From assembly GCF_000723885.1 (NCBI RefSeq), contig NZ_CCDG010000041.1:1-64000 (forward strand): a DNA stretch of 64,000 nucleotides, read 5' to 3'. Source of the DNA: Paenibacillus camerounensis. GTDB lineage: Bacteria > Bacillota > Bacilli > Paenibacillales > Paenibacillaceae. The position numbers and the translations under genes were made by a program. Shown one piece after another: positions 51,104 to 59,007 of this stretch (positions within the stretch are counted from its first letter, which is position 1; each line of letters starts with the position of its first letter). Under the pieces are notes generated by a model. That model had not been told where the DNA came from and searched no databases. It saw only the letters and a list, made by a program, of their open reading frames with translations.

Positions 51104-52540
51104 TTACAGCAGACGTGTAATGCCTTCAGCATGGATGATGCTAAGCGGCTGGGCTGCAAGCCTGCCCCGGTCCATTTGATGTTCAAACATGACCAGCAGG
51201 GAGCACTTTCCAAAGCAGACCGGCGGAAGGTATGGTAGCAGTCCAACCGTTCCCTGTGACAGGGAGGGAATATCCTCCAGCACCAGCTGTACACCCGATT
51301 CATCCGAAAGAACATACTCTCCCTGACCGTTCACTCCGATACTTGCCGCATGAAGCAGCAGCACAGGCTGCTTATCACCCAGCGGATTCTTCAGCTGATT
51401 TTTGACCAGCTTGACTGCTTCGGCAAACGACCGGTGTGCATAGGCCTGAACCTGCGCCAGATCAGCTGCAGTGGCCGGTCGGGGTGACATTTCCTCATAT
51501 CTGACCCGGGCATTCATATCTCCGGGATATTTGTATAGCAGAGGCACACGGGCCACATCAAAGAAGCTGTCCTCTTCACGCATTAACTTAGCGGCCTTGT
51601 AAGGACGGTACTGCAAAGTCTTATGAACCGCTCCCGATGACAGCTCCAGCCAGTATCCCAGATCAACAAATTCCTGGCGGGCCTGATCGTCATAGCTGTA
51701 GAAAGACAATTGAAGCAGCTCCGTATTCTCTGCTGTCAGCCCGTAATCCTTAAGCTCGGTCAGCTGCCAGGCATGGCCCAGCCATTCATCTATTGTTGAT
51801 TCATGATCCAGTGCAAGCTCCGGATCTTCACTTCTGGCAGTGAGGTAGCTGCGGCCTTTCTTGATAAATGCATGCAGCCGGGTCAGCTGCTGGACCGCAT
51901 ATGTATAACCCTGTTCCCTGTCTTCTCCTTTTCCGAGCTGCAGCGCGAAACGGCGGAGCTCAATCTGGGCACCGGACAGATAGTAATTCCCAAGCTGCTT
52001 CACATGCTCCTGCACTGTCTTCAGCGTCTTGGCATCAATAACCGACAAGCCGCCGCGGATGAGGGAGAGCACCAGCTTCTCCAGCAGATCAAGCCCTTCC
52101 AGCTGGGCGGTGATTTTTTTCTTAAGTGCAGCTTTATTTACCTTCTTGGGTTTGGCCGTACTGCCTTCGGCAGCCTGTTTCACCTTGTTCTCTTCACGTT
52201 TCTCAGCCTTCTCCCGTTTAGCTGCGATATCCTCCGGTACAGGCGCAACTGTGAAGGTCTGGCCTTCTACATAAGCGTACAGCAGCCCCAGGGCATGCTT
52301 GCAGGGAAACTGGCGGCTGGGACAGGAGCAGCGGAAGACGGGACTATCCGGTGCAACAAAATCCGCAGAGCATTCATACGGGGTCTTGCCGCTTCCCGCA
52401 CATTGACCGAACAGCAGCTCCCCGTTCTCGGTACGGTGCAGCTGGATGAAGCTCTTTTTGCGCACCAGCCCCTGGCCGTTCTTGATGGCGGCGGTGTTAG
52501 GTGCTAACGAATCGACATAGGATGATGTGAGTTCAGGCAA
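51104..52540 (-). CDS. SWIM zinc-finger protein (YehQ-like)
   Basis: 478 residues from a TTG at 52540, with GGGAGG 8 bases upstream. A SWIM finger (C-x-C-xn-C-x-H) is seen at Cys71, Cys73, Cys80 and His82 in FRCSCPSRQFPCKHALGLLY. It is preceded by the usual N-terminal segment with KKSFIQLHRTENGELLFGQC. A basic Lys/Glu linker (about 105-150) leads to a helical C-terminal region. SWIM fingers bind DNA or protein. It is the first gene of the five-gene operon and may supply target recognition. E. coli YehQ is the named analogue. Its role is unknown. Confidence 0.88.
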   Translation of the reverse strand: MPELTSSYVDSLAPNTAAIKNGQGLVRKKSFIQLHRTENGELLFGQCAGSGKTPYECSADFVAPDSPVFRCSCPSRQFPCKHALGLLYAYVEGQTFTVAPVPEDIAAKREKAEKREENKVKQAAEGSTAKPKKVNKAALKKKITAQLEGLDLLEKLVLSLIRGGLSVIDAKTLKTVQEHVKQLGNYYLSGAQIELRRFALQLGKGEDREQGYTYAVQQLTRLHAFIKKGRSYLTARSEDPELALDHESTIDEWLGHAWQLTELKDYGLTAENTELLQLSFYSYDDQARQEFVDLGYWLELSSGAVHKTLQYRPYKAAKLMREEDSFFDVARVPLLYKYPGDMNARVRYEEMSPRPATAADLAQVQAYAHRSFAEAVKLVKNQLKNPLGDKQPVLLLHAASIGVNGQGEYVLSDESGVQLVLEDIPSLSQGTVGLLPYLPPVCFGKCSLLVMFEHQMDRGRLAAQPLSIIHAEGITRLL

Positions 52541-52609
52541 ATCAGATTCCTCCCGACTTGTATACTGAAATAAGAAACACGCAGAATTGCAGAAAAAGAC
52601 ATTTAACCT

Positions 52610-52717
52610 CTATTACCCAAAATTCCGTAATAGGATCACATGTTTGCATTTATATTAGCAAAAATAAGCTGTGCTTCCAATCTAACTGGCCCTATTATGG
52701 GAAAATTGGGCAATAGG
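52610..52717. repeat. Paired palindromic repeat upstream of the SWIM operon
   Basis: Arm 1 (52610-52634) and arm 2 (52691-52717) are inverted copies of one roughly 25-bp unit with CCTATT and AATAGG ends, and each unit is itself nearly palindromic. They are separated by 56 bases of AT-rich DNA. The region of 296 bases between the SWIM and desR genes holds no credible gene. Confidence 0.7.
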
Positions 52718-52752
52718 AACTATGTAAAGCAGCTGTCAGCACTGTTCTGCCC

Positions 52753-52789
52753 AAAAAAAATAGGACGGACCTATAAAGTCCCTCCCTCT
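52753..52789 (-). terminator. Terminator of desKR
   Basis: An imperfect stem GGGAC-type / GTCC on the minus strand is followed by a run of eight T, 48 bases past the desR stop. Confidence 0.7.
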
Positions 52790-52836
52790 AAAACGCCTGT
52801 CTTCTCCCAGCCCAATCCTGCCTGGAGCATTAGCAT

Positions 52837-53439
52837 TTATTTGAACCAGCCCTTTTCCTTAAAGCGTGTAATCGCCTCAATCCGGTTGCCGACATCCAGC
52901 TTATCCAGGATTACTGAAATGTAATTGCGCACGGTCCCCGTCGTAATATAGAGCTGGCTGGCGATTTCCTTTGTGTTTTTACCGTCCGCAATCAGGCCCA
53001 GCACTTCCTTCTCCCGCTGGGTCAGGGGATTGGCTTCACTGCTGTAAGCCTCATCCATCAGCTCTGGGGCATAAATCCGCCTGCCGGCCATAACACTGCG
53101 GATCGAGAGGGCAAGCTCCTCGCTGGGGCTATCCTTCAGCAGATAGGCATCAACGCCGGCTTTTACAGCACGCTCAAAATAACCTGTCCGGGCAAAGGTA
53201 GTCAGAATCATGATCTTACATCCGGAGCCCTTCAGCGCTTCCGCCGCCTCAAGGCCAGTCATTGCCGGCATTTCAATGTCCATGATGCAGATATCCGGCT
53301 TGTGCTGCTGCACCAGCTTGACCGCTTCCTCACCGTTACCCGCCCGGCCCACCACCTTCATATCCTCTTCAAGGTCCAGCAGCGAAGCCAGTGCCCCGAG
53401 CAGCATACGCTGGTCCTCAGCTATTACGATATGAATCAT
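52837..53439 (-). CDS. desR: Response regulator DesR
   Basis: 200 residues. The receiver domain starts MIHIVIAEDQRMLLGALASL, with the phospho-acceptor Asp54 in ICIMDIEMP and Lys in YLLKDSPSEE. The LuxR/NarL helix-turn-helix is at about 135-195 (NPLTQREKEVLGLIADGKNT, then GTVRNYISVILDKL). It matches Bacillus DesR nearly along its full length, including the C-terminal FKEKGWFK. Phosphorylated DesR activates des at low membrane fluidity. The start lies 2 bases after the desK stop, with GGAGG inside desK. Confidence 0.96.
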   Translation of the reverse strand: MIHIVIAEDQRMLLGALASLLDLEEDMKVVGRAGNGEEAVKLVQQHKPDICIMDIEMPAMTGLEAAEALKGSGCKIMILTTFARTGYFERAVKAGVDAYLLKDSPSEELALSIRSVMAGRRIYAPELMDEAYSSEANPLTQREKEVLGLIADGKNTKEIASQLYITTGTVRNYISVILDKLDVGNRIEAITRFKEKGWFK

Positions 53440-53441
53440 CT

Positions 53442-54575
53442 CTATTTCGCCTCCATTTCCATTTGACGGATTACTGTCGGAACTTTAATGGTAATTGCTG
53501 TTCCCCCGTTATGCGTGATTTCCATACATCCATTGACGAACTCCAGACGCTCCCTCATACCCTGGATACCATGACCTTTGTAGTTCTGGTCAGCAGAGCT
53601 GATGCCTGCGCCGTTATCCGTTACCTTTATGGACAGATCCGTGCGGGAAGGTTCGATCTGAATGAGACACTTAGAAGCTCCGCTGTGCTTCACTACATTC
53701 GTTACCGCTTCTTTTATGCACATGCTGAGCACGTTTTCCGTAGTTAATGAGGTATTCTCCAGCTTGGGACTTCCTTCCAGCTCGAACTCTATCTCCGCTG
53801 CCTGCAAAAGCTGCCTGATCCGTACCAGTTCGTCCTCCAGCCGGATGCCCCGCATCTGGGTAATCATCTCCCGTACCTCTTTGAGTGCGCTTCTTGCCGT
53901 CTGTCTGACATCGTTAATTTCGGCGATTGCCTGCGCCGGGTTTTTGTTGATCAACTTACCGGCCAGGTCACTCTTAAGTCCGATCAGAGACAGCTTTTGC
54001 CCCAGTGTATCATGCAGATCCCGTGAGATCCGCTGGCGCTCCTCCATGATAACCAGCTCAGAGATACGCTTATTGGCATCCTCCAGCTGTCCCTGCAGCT
54101 TATCCTGATTGTTACGGTTGTACGTTGTAGCAGGCAGCAGCACTACTGCAATGATACTGACCAGGACAAAGGGCAGCTGCGACAGAAATACCGGATTGCG
54201 GGTAATCAGCTCGTAATTGATCGCCACAATCGTCGTCAGCAGATGAATCGTATACATGGTGAAGAACCCGGCCCGGCTCTGGATATTTCCGATAAAAAAA
54301 GCCAGGAACAGCGCAAAGTACATATAACCGAACATCAGCGTCATTGTGATTGAGACTATAATCTGTACACTCGTCCAGAAGTAGACCAGCCAGCCCCGTG
54401 ATTTGAAGGCAAGCACATAACAGGCAAAAAATAAAATAATCATAACAATGCCGTATACCCACCGGTCCACCGAGGACATCCGGAAGATCGAGTAGAACGG
54501 AAGAATATAGAACACAACCCATACATAAGGGCTCAGACCCGTGCTTTTATGAAAAATATGATGCCACTTCTGCAT
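53442..54575 (-). CDS. desK: Membrane-thickness sensor kinase DesK
   Basis: 377 residues. Five or so membrane helices (about 15-150) are followed by a linker coiled coil and the HisKA_3 segment EERQRISRDLHDTLGQKLSL with the phospho-acceptor His188 in the chosen numbering, the same position as in Bacillus DesK. The ATPase domain has VTNVVKHSGAS and DNGAGI with GHGIQGMRERL. It switches from phosphatase to kinase when the membrane becomes ordered. The ATG at 54575 has AAAGG 9 bases before; earlier in-frame starts are less well spaced. Confidence 0.95.
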   Translation of the reverse strand: MQKWHHIFHKSTGLSPYVWVVFYILPFYSIFRMSSVDRWVYGIVMIILFFACYVLAFKSRGWLVYFWTSVQIIVSITMTLMFGYMYFALFLAFFIGNIQSRAGFFTMYTIHLLTTIVAINYELITRNPVFLSQLPFVLVSIIAVVLLPATTYNRNNQDKLQGQLEDANKRISELVIMEERQRISRDLHDTLGQKLSLIGLKSDLAGKLINKNPAQAIAEINDVRQTARSALKEVREMITQMRGIRLEDELVRIRQLLQAAEIEFELEGSPKLENTSLTTENVLSMCIKEAVTNVVKHSGASKCLIQIEPSRTDLSIKVTDNGAGISSADQNYKGHGIQGMRERLEFVNGCMEITHNGGTAITIKVPTVIRQMEMEAK

Positions 54576-54631
54576 ATCCGCCATCCTTTTTACCAACAAG
54601 TTTGTACCCCCATTTTAGCATAATCTGCGGC

Positions 54632-54684
54632 AAAAAAAGAGAAGAAGCGCACCCGCCGCCATTCTAGCGTGTCTGCTTCCTCTC
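54632..54684 (-). terminator. Terminator between des and desK
   Basis: GAGAGGAAGC and GCTTCTTCTC (one mismatch) pair on the minus strand and are followed by a run of seven T, just past the des stop. desKR expression would need read-through or its own promoter. Confidence 0.8.
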
Positions 54685-54707
54685 CTGGTCATTCCTCCGG
54701 AAGCCTG

Positions 54708-55775
54708 CTATTCGGCCTGCAGTCCGGTTTTCTGTATCTTAAGCCCTTCCACAGCAGGCAACGGCTGCCGCAGACGGTCTTTAATCTCTCTAAAGCTGAC
54801 AAAGCCTTTATTCTCCTCGTCCCACAGACGGAAACGGAGCGCCTTCAGGCTTGTGCCGAGCGTAATCGTCGTTGCTTTCTGCAGCGGCGGCGTGGCATTA
54901 TGGGCCAGCTCCAGATTATAGTTAGGCACTTTGGGCGCCAGATGGTGCACATGGTGAAAGCCTATATTGCCGGTGATCCACTGCAGCAACTTAGGCAGCT
55001 TGTAATAGGAGCTTCCTTCAACGGCTGCCATAACATAACTCCACTCTTCTTCATGCTCAAAGAAAGTATCCTCGAACTGATGCTGCACATAGAACAGCCA
55101 GATGCCCAGAAAACCTGAGACGAACACTATCGGCAGCTGTACCAGCAGAAATGCCTGCCAGCCGACAGCCCAGATCATCCCAGCATATAGCGCTACGAGC
55201 AGCACATTCGTCAGATAGGTGTTCATCCGCTCCTGGCGTCTTGCGCTTTTTACGTTAAAGCGGTATTGAATCAGGAACACGGCAATCGGACCTGCGCCGA
55301 ACATCACCAGCGGATTGCGGTAGATCCGGTACCAGAGGCGCTGCAGCGGCTTAGCCGCAATGTATTCATCGACTGTCATGATCCAGATGTCGCCGATCCC
55401 CCGTTTGTCGAGGTTGCTGCTGCCGGCGTGGTGGATCGAGTGGCTTCTTTTCCACTGGCGGTAAGGGACAAGGGTCAGTACACCGGTGATGGTTCCGAGA
55501 ATGTCGTTGGCTTTGCGGTTCCGGAAGAACGATCCGTGACAGCAGTCATGAAAAATGATAAAGGTCCGGATGACAAACCCCGCTGCCGGTACGGCAAACA
55601 GCAAGGTAAGCCAGTATGACACGGATAAGCTGAAATAGGCTGCCGCCCACAACAGGAAAAGAGGACCAAGCGTATTCACAAGCTGCTTTATGCTTGTATT
55701 ACGGTCATTTTTTTCAAACGGGGCCACGCTTTTCTTCAGGCTGGAGAGCTGGGATGAGGTGCTGCTCTTGGACAT
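54708..55775 (-). CDS. des: Acyl-lipid fatty-acid desaturase Des
   Basis: A 355-residue integral membrane desaturase that puts a cis double bond into acyl chains of membrane lipids. The three His boxes are H76-DCC-H80 (FHDCCHGSFF), H112-x2-H115-H116 (RSHSIHHAG) and H274-H275-x-H277-H278 (GFHHVHHLAP), which hold the di-iron centre. Four or so membrane helices surround them. The ATG at 55775 has AAGGAGG 9 bases upstream; a frame reaching 55979 would cover the promoter and is rejected. It lies just upstream of desKR, its regulators. Confidence 0.96.
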   Translation of the reverse strand: MSKSSTSSQLSSLKKSVAPFEKNDRNTSIKQLVNTLGPLFLLWAAAYFSLSVSYWLTLLFAVPAAGFVIRTFIIFHDCCHGSFFRNRKANDILGTITGVLTLVPYRQWKRSHSIHHAGSSNLDKRGIGDIWIMTVDEYIAAKPLQRLWYRIYRNPLVMFGAGPIAVFLIQYRFNVKSARRQERMNTYLTNVLLVALYAGMIWAVGWQAFLLVQLPIVFVSGFLGIWLFYVQHQFEDTFFEHEEEWSYVMAAVEGSSYYKLPKLLQWITGNIGFHHVHHLAPKVPNYNLELAHNATPPLQKATTITLGTSLKALRFRLWDEENKGFVSFREIKDRLRQPLPAVEGLKIQKTGLQAE

Positions 55776-55827
55776 CTGTCGGTTCCTCCTTATAGGTACG
55801 GGCTCACGGTTACATTTATTTACCTTT

Positions 55828-55896
55828 ATTATAGTAACGGGAGTGTCATGGCTGTAAGACATAAACATCAAGGAATAGGTATGACATTTATCATAC
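55828..55896 (-). promoter_or_regulatory. des promoter with candidate DesR sites
   Basis: The minus strand shows TATAAT at 55833-55828 with a poor -35 (TTACAG, 18-base spacer), as expected for an activated promoter. Upstream lie two inverted repeats: TGTC-N10-GACA at 55844-55861 and GTATGA-N6-TCATAC at 55879-55896. These are the candidate DesR sites. Confidence 0.55.
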
Positions 55897-55904
55897 ATCA
55901 GCAC

Positions 55905-55948
55905 AAAAAAACCGCAGCTGCCGGGCATCCATCCCGTTAGCTGCGGCT
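55905..55948 (-). terminator. Terminator of the YesMN-type operon
   Basis: CCGCAGCT with CCGGG pairs with CCCG and AGCTGCGG; on the minus strand the stem is followed by TTTTTTTG, about 60 bases past the response-regulator stop. Confidence 0.9.
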
Positions 55949-56004
55949 CGTATAAATACGTACTCCGCGAAAACCCCAAACCTGCTCAAGGCCATATTCA
56001 GCCT

Positions 56005-57603
56005 TCAACCCTCTAGCCTCGTTCCTTCTTCACGGTATTCCGTCGGCGTCTTGCCTGTGGCCTTCTTGAATACCTGGGTGAAATATTTCGGGTCCTGATA
56101 GCCCACAAGCGGTGCTACCTGGTAGACTTTGACGCTGCTGTTCTGCAAGATATCTTTTGCTTTCTCCATCCGGCAGTGAGTTACAAACTCCAGGAAGGTG
56201 TAGCCGGACATCTGCTTGAACAGAGTACAGAAATGGCTGATGCTCAGGTCCGCAACCTCTGCAACCTTCTCAATGCTCAGATCCTTATGATAGTTGTCCT
56301 CAATGTACCGTCTGGCCTTGTCGACCACACTGCGGCCGTCATCACGCGCCGCCTGCCTGCTGCCTTCCAGCATCCAATTCCGGAAATCCTGCTTCAGCAC
56401 ATTAATGACTGCGCCCAGCGTACTCTGTCCCTGCAGCTTGCCTAGAAGCGCCTCAAGTGACCATTCTGCCTGCAGATTCAGCTGCTCGAATTGTCTGTAC
56501 AGAACCACTACAAGTTCAATGATCACACGCTGGGCCAGCTCCTTCGGCAGCGACTGGCTTTCAATGAAGCAGGCCATCTCATCGAACAGCAGCAGCATCC
56601 GCTCCAGATTCAAAGTACGGATACTTTCGATAAGGGACAGCTCCAGCTCTTTAGGATACTGAACCTCCCGCCCGCTGCCGTCCGGCGTGTCCTCTTCAAT
56701 GAACACACCCGCCTCACCGGTATAAAAACGGCGGTACAGCGCTTTGGCGGCAAGCGGATAAATGGTACTCAGCTGATCAATCCCGTGTGTGCTCCGGCTG
56801 ATCCCAACGGAGCAGTGCAGCTTGGAATAGCGCTTGATATCCGCTACCAGCCGCTCGCCGAGCTCCTTCCTGACTGTGCTGAGGTTTCCGGGAAAGAGCA
56901 GCACCCACTCTCCGTTATAGAAAGGAAAGATCGATAATGCCCCATTCTCCAGTGACCATTCTTCTAAAATGTTCCGGATTGCAAACAGCCACAAATGCTT
57001 CTCCTCAGGGCTCCATTTAGACGTGAGCGCCGCGTAATCGTCCAGCCGGACCACAGCCATGAAATACTCACGCTCCAGCTCGCTGTTATCCAGCCACTTC
57101 AGATGCTGCAGCGGCCGCGGATTCCCGAGCGTGAACTCGGTAAACATCCTTTCCCGCGCGAGCATGGACAGCATCTGTACGGAATGCATCAGCTGCTCAT
57201 TCTCCTTCTGGCGGTCCAGCTTAACCCGTGCCCTTGTCAGCATTTCCGTCAGCTCTTCATGGTCTATCGGCTTGAGCAGGTAATCAAAGGCGCCAAGCCG
57301 CAGCGCATCACGCGCATATTCAAATTCACCATACCCGCTGATAAAGATGAACAGCAGCTTTGGATTGCGCGGAAGCACTTCCTTCATTAGAGCTATCCCG
57401 TCAATCACCGGCATTCTTATGTCACTGATGACGATCTGCGGAGCAGTTTCTTCAATCAGCCGCAGTGCGACCTCCCCGTTACGGGCTTCGCCGGCGATAC
57501 TCAGCCCCAGCTCCTCCCAGGGAATAGCCACCTTTAAGCTGCGCAGAATAATCGGCTCATCATCTACCAGCAGTACTTTGTATTGCTCTTGCCGTGCACC
57601 CAC
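56005..57603 (-). CDS. YesN-type response regulator with AraC output domain
   Basis: 532 residues from a GTG at 57603 with GGGAGG 8 bases before. The receiver domain carries LLVDDEPIILRSL and phospho-acceptor Asp61 in IVISDIRMP, with Lys in DYLLKPIDHEEL. A 270-residue middle region follows, and then an AraC double helix-turn-helix (about 425-525) with EKVAEVADLSISHFCTLFKQ and YQDPKYFTQVFKKATGKTP. It should activate the adjoining sugar transport genes when phosphorylated by the YesM-type kinase two genes upstream. A binding protein gene separates the two (18-base gap). Confidence 0.92.
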   Translation of the reverse strand: MGARQEQYKVLLVDDEPIILRSLKVAIPWEELGLSIAGEARNGEVALRLIEETAPQIVISDIRMPVIDGIALMKEVLPRNPKLLFIFISGYGEFEYARDALRLGAFDYLLKPIDHEELTEMLTRARVKLDRQKENEQLMHSVQMLSMLARERMFTEFTLGNPRPLQHLKWLDNSELEREYFMAVVRLDDYAALTSKWSPEEKHLWLFAIRNILEEWSLENGALSIFPFYNGEWVLLFPGNLSTVRKELGERLVADIKRYSKLHCSVGISRSTHGIDQLSTIYPLAAKALYRRFYTGEAGVFIEEDTPDGSGREVQYPKELELSLIESIRTLNLERMLLLFDEMACFIESQSLPKELAQRVIIELVVVLYRQFEQLNLQAEWSLEALLGKLQGQSTLGAVINVLKQDFRNWMLEGSRQAARDDGRSVVDKARRYIEDNYHKDLSIEKVAEVADLSISHFCTLFKQMSGYTFLEFVTHCRMEKAKDILQNSSVKVYQVAPLVGYQDPKYFTQVFKKATGKTPTEYREEGTRLEG

Positions 57604-57621
57604 AATCCGCACCTCCCAGAT

Positions 57622-59007
57622 TTATTGTACAGCCGAGCTCTGTATAAGATTCCAGTACTGCTCAGACGCGGACTGCAGCTGTATCAGCGCGTCTTCCGCC
57701 GCCAGTCCGCCGTCAATCATCTCCTCGATCACACTGAGGAAGGTCTTCTTCACTTCCGGTGACAGCAGATTGTCATACGGCACGAAGCTCTGGCGCTCCT
57801 TATCCATGATGTTCATCACCTGGGCAAAAACCGGCCCGGTTGTCTCCGGATCAAAAGCAATCCGCATGGACGGTATTCTCAGACCCTCATATACAATCCG
57901 CGTCTGGATTTCCTTCGTGTAAAAAGCCTTCATCAGCTCCAGTGCCGCTTCCCGCTTAGCCCCGGTAAGGCTTGAAGACAAGCCGATTCCGATCGTATAA
58001 CCGCCTGCGATGGAAGGCTCAGCACCTTTAACCAGCGGCGGGAACGGAATAACTCCGACTTCATTCTGAAACCCTGACGGAGCCGTTTCCCCGGTGAACA
58101 GGTTGATATCCCAGTTTCCGTTCAGATACATCCCGGCCTCGCCGCCGGTGAACATGCGTACCGCATTTTCCGGTGAAGTATCATTGGAGGCTGTGCTGAA
58201 TGCCTCCTCGCTGATCCACTGCTCCAGATGGTTGAACGCCTCAAGATATTTATTGTTAACGAAGGTAGCACCGTCTTTGCCCGCAACCAGCTTCTGAATC
58301 AGCTCCGGTCCGGCGTAGCGGTCCATCAGATAATGGGCGAAGATTCCGGCCGGCCAGCGGTCCTCATTGCCGAGCGCAAACGGGGTTATTCCCGCTGCCT
58401 TCAGCTGACGGATGGCTTTATCCAGCTCTCCAACCGTTTCAGGCGGCTTGATGCCGAGTTTCTTGAATAGCGTTTTATTGTAATACAGCGGCTCGGCATT
58501 TCCTTCGATCGGCAGTCCGTATATATGCTGGTCAAAGGTCCAAAGATGCAGGTCGCTGAACTGGTTGCTCAGCCCGTTCTCCTGTACGAAGCCGGTCAGG
58601 TCCATCAGACGGTTGGATCTCACGTAAGGCTCAATCTCTGCACCGCCGAACAGCACGAACATATCAGGCGGGGTGCCGGTGACCATCTCGCTTTTTAACT
58701 TCTGCTCACGGTGAATCGTCTGGTCGAGCCCTTCAAAGTTCACCTTTACATTGGGATGATCCTGCTGGTATTCCTTAACGACCTCCTCAAAGATCGCCAG
58801 CAGCGGCCGGTCATGCTCCTTCTGCCAGAAATGGCGGAAGGTCAGTGTGATTTTCTCGGGAGAATTATCTTCAATCGGCTCCTTATTGCCTATCGAAATA
58901 AACAATACCGCTCCGGCCATCAGTGCGATATAGAGCAGAATCCAGCCCCATTTGGTTAACCATCTCACAGCATTACTCCCCGCTTTCGTCCCTTTTAGAT
59001 GCTTCAT
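57622..59007 (-). CDS. Membrane-anchored sugar-binding protein between kinase and regulator
   Basis: A 461-residue family-1 extracellular solute-binding protein. It has no lipobox; instead residues about 20-40 (WGWILLYIALMAGAVLFISI) form an uncleaved-looking signal anchor. The binding fold begins ITLTFRHFWQKEHDRPLLAI and includes PPDMFVLFGGAEIEPYVRS, INGLPIEGN-type and MYLNGNWDINLF segments. The ATG overlaps the upstream kinase gene stop by 4 bases. Position between a YesM-type kinase and a YesN-type regulator, with a different binding protein serving the transporter, suggests it acts as the ligand-presenting part of the sensor. That is inference. Confidence 0.88.
   Translation of the reverse strand: MKHLKGTKAGSNAVRWLTKWGWILLYIALMAGAVLFISIGNKEPIEDNSPEKITLTFRHFWQKEHDRPLLAIFEEVVKEYQQDHPNVKVNFEGLDQTIHREQKLKSEMVTGTPPDMFVLFGGAEIEPYVRSNRLMDLTGFVQENGLSNQFSDLHLWTFDQHIYGLPIEGNAEPLYYNKTLFKKLGIKPPETVGELDKAIRQLKAAGITPFALGNEDRWPAGIFAHYLMDRYAGPELIQKLVAGKDGATFVNNKYLEAFNHLEQWISEEAFSTASNDTSPENAVRMFTGGEAGMYLNGNWDINLFTGETAPSGFQNEVGVIPFPPLVKGAEPSIAGGYTIGIGLSSSLTGAKREAALELMKAFYTKEIQTRIVYEGLRIPSMRIAFDPETTGPVFAQVMNIMDKERQSFVPYDNLLSPEVKKTFLSVIEEMIDGGLAAEDALIQLQSASEQYWNLIQSSAVQ

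Noticed and set aside
52640..52924. 94-codon frame upstream of desR
   Set aside because: It crosses the palindromic repeat, the desKR terminator and the desR end; no ribosome site.
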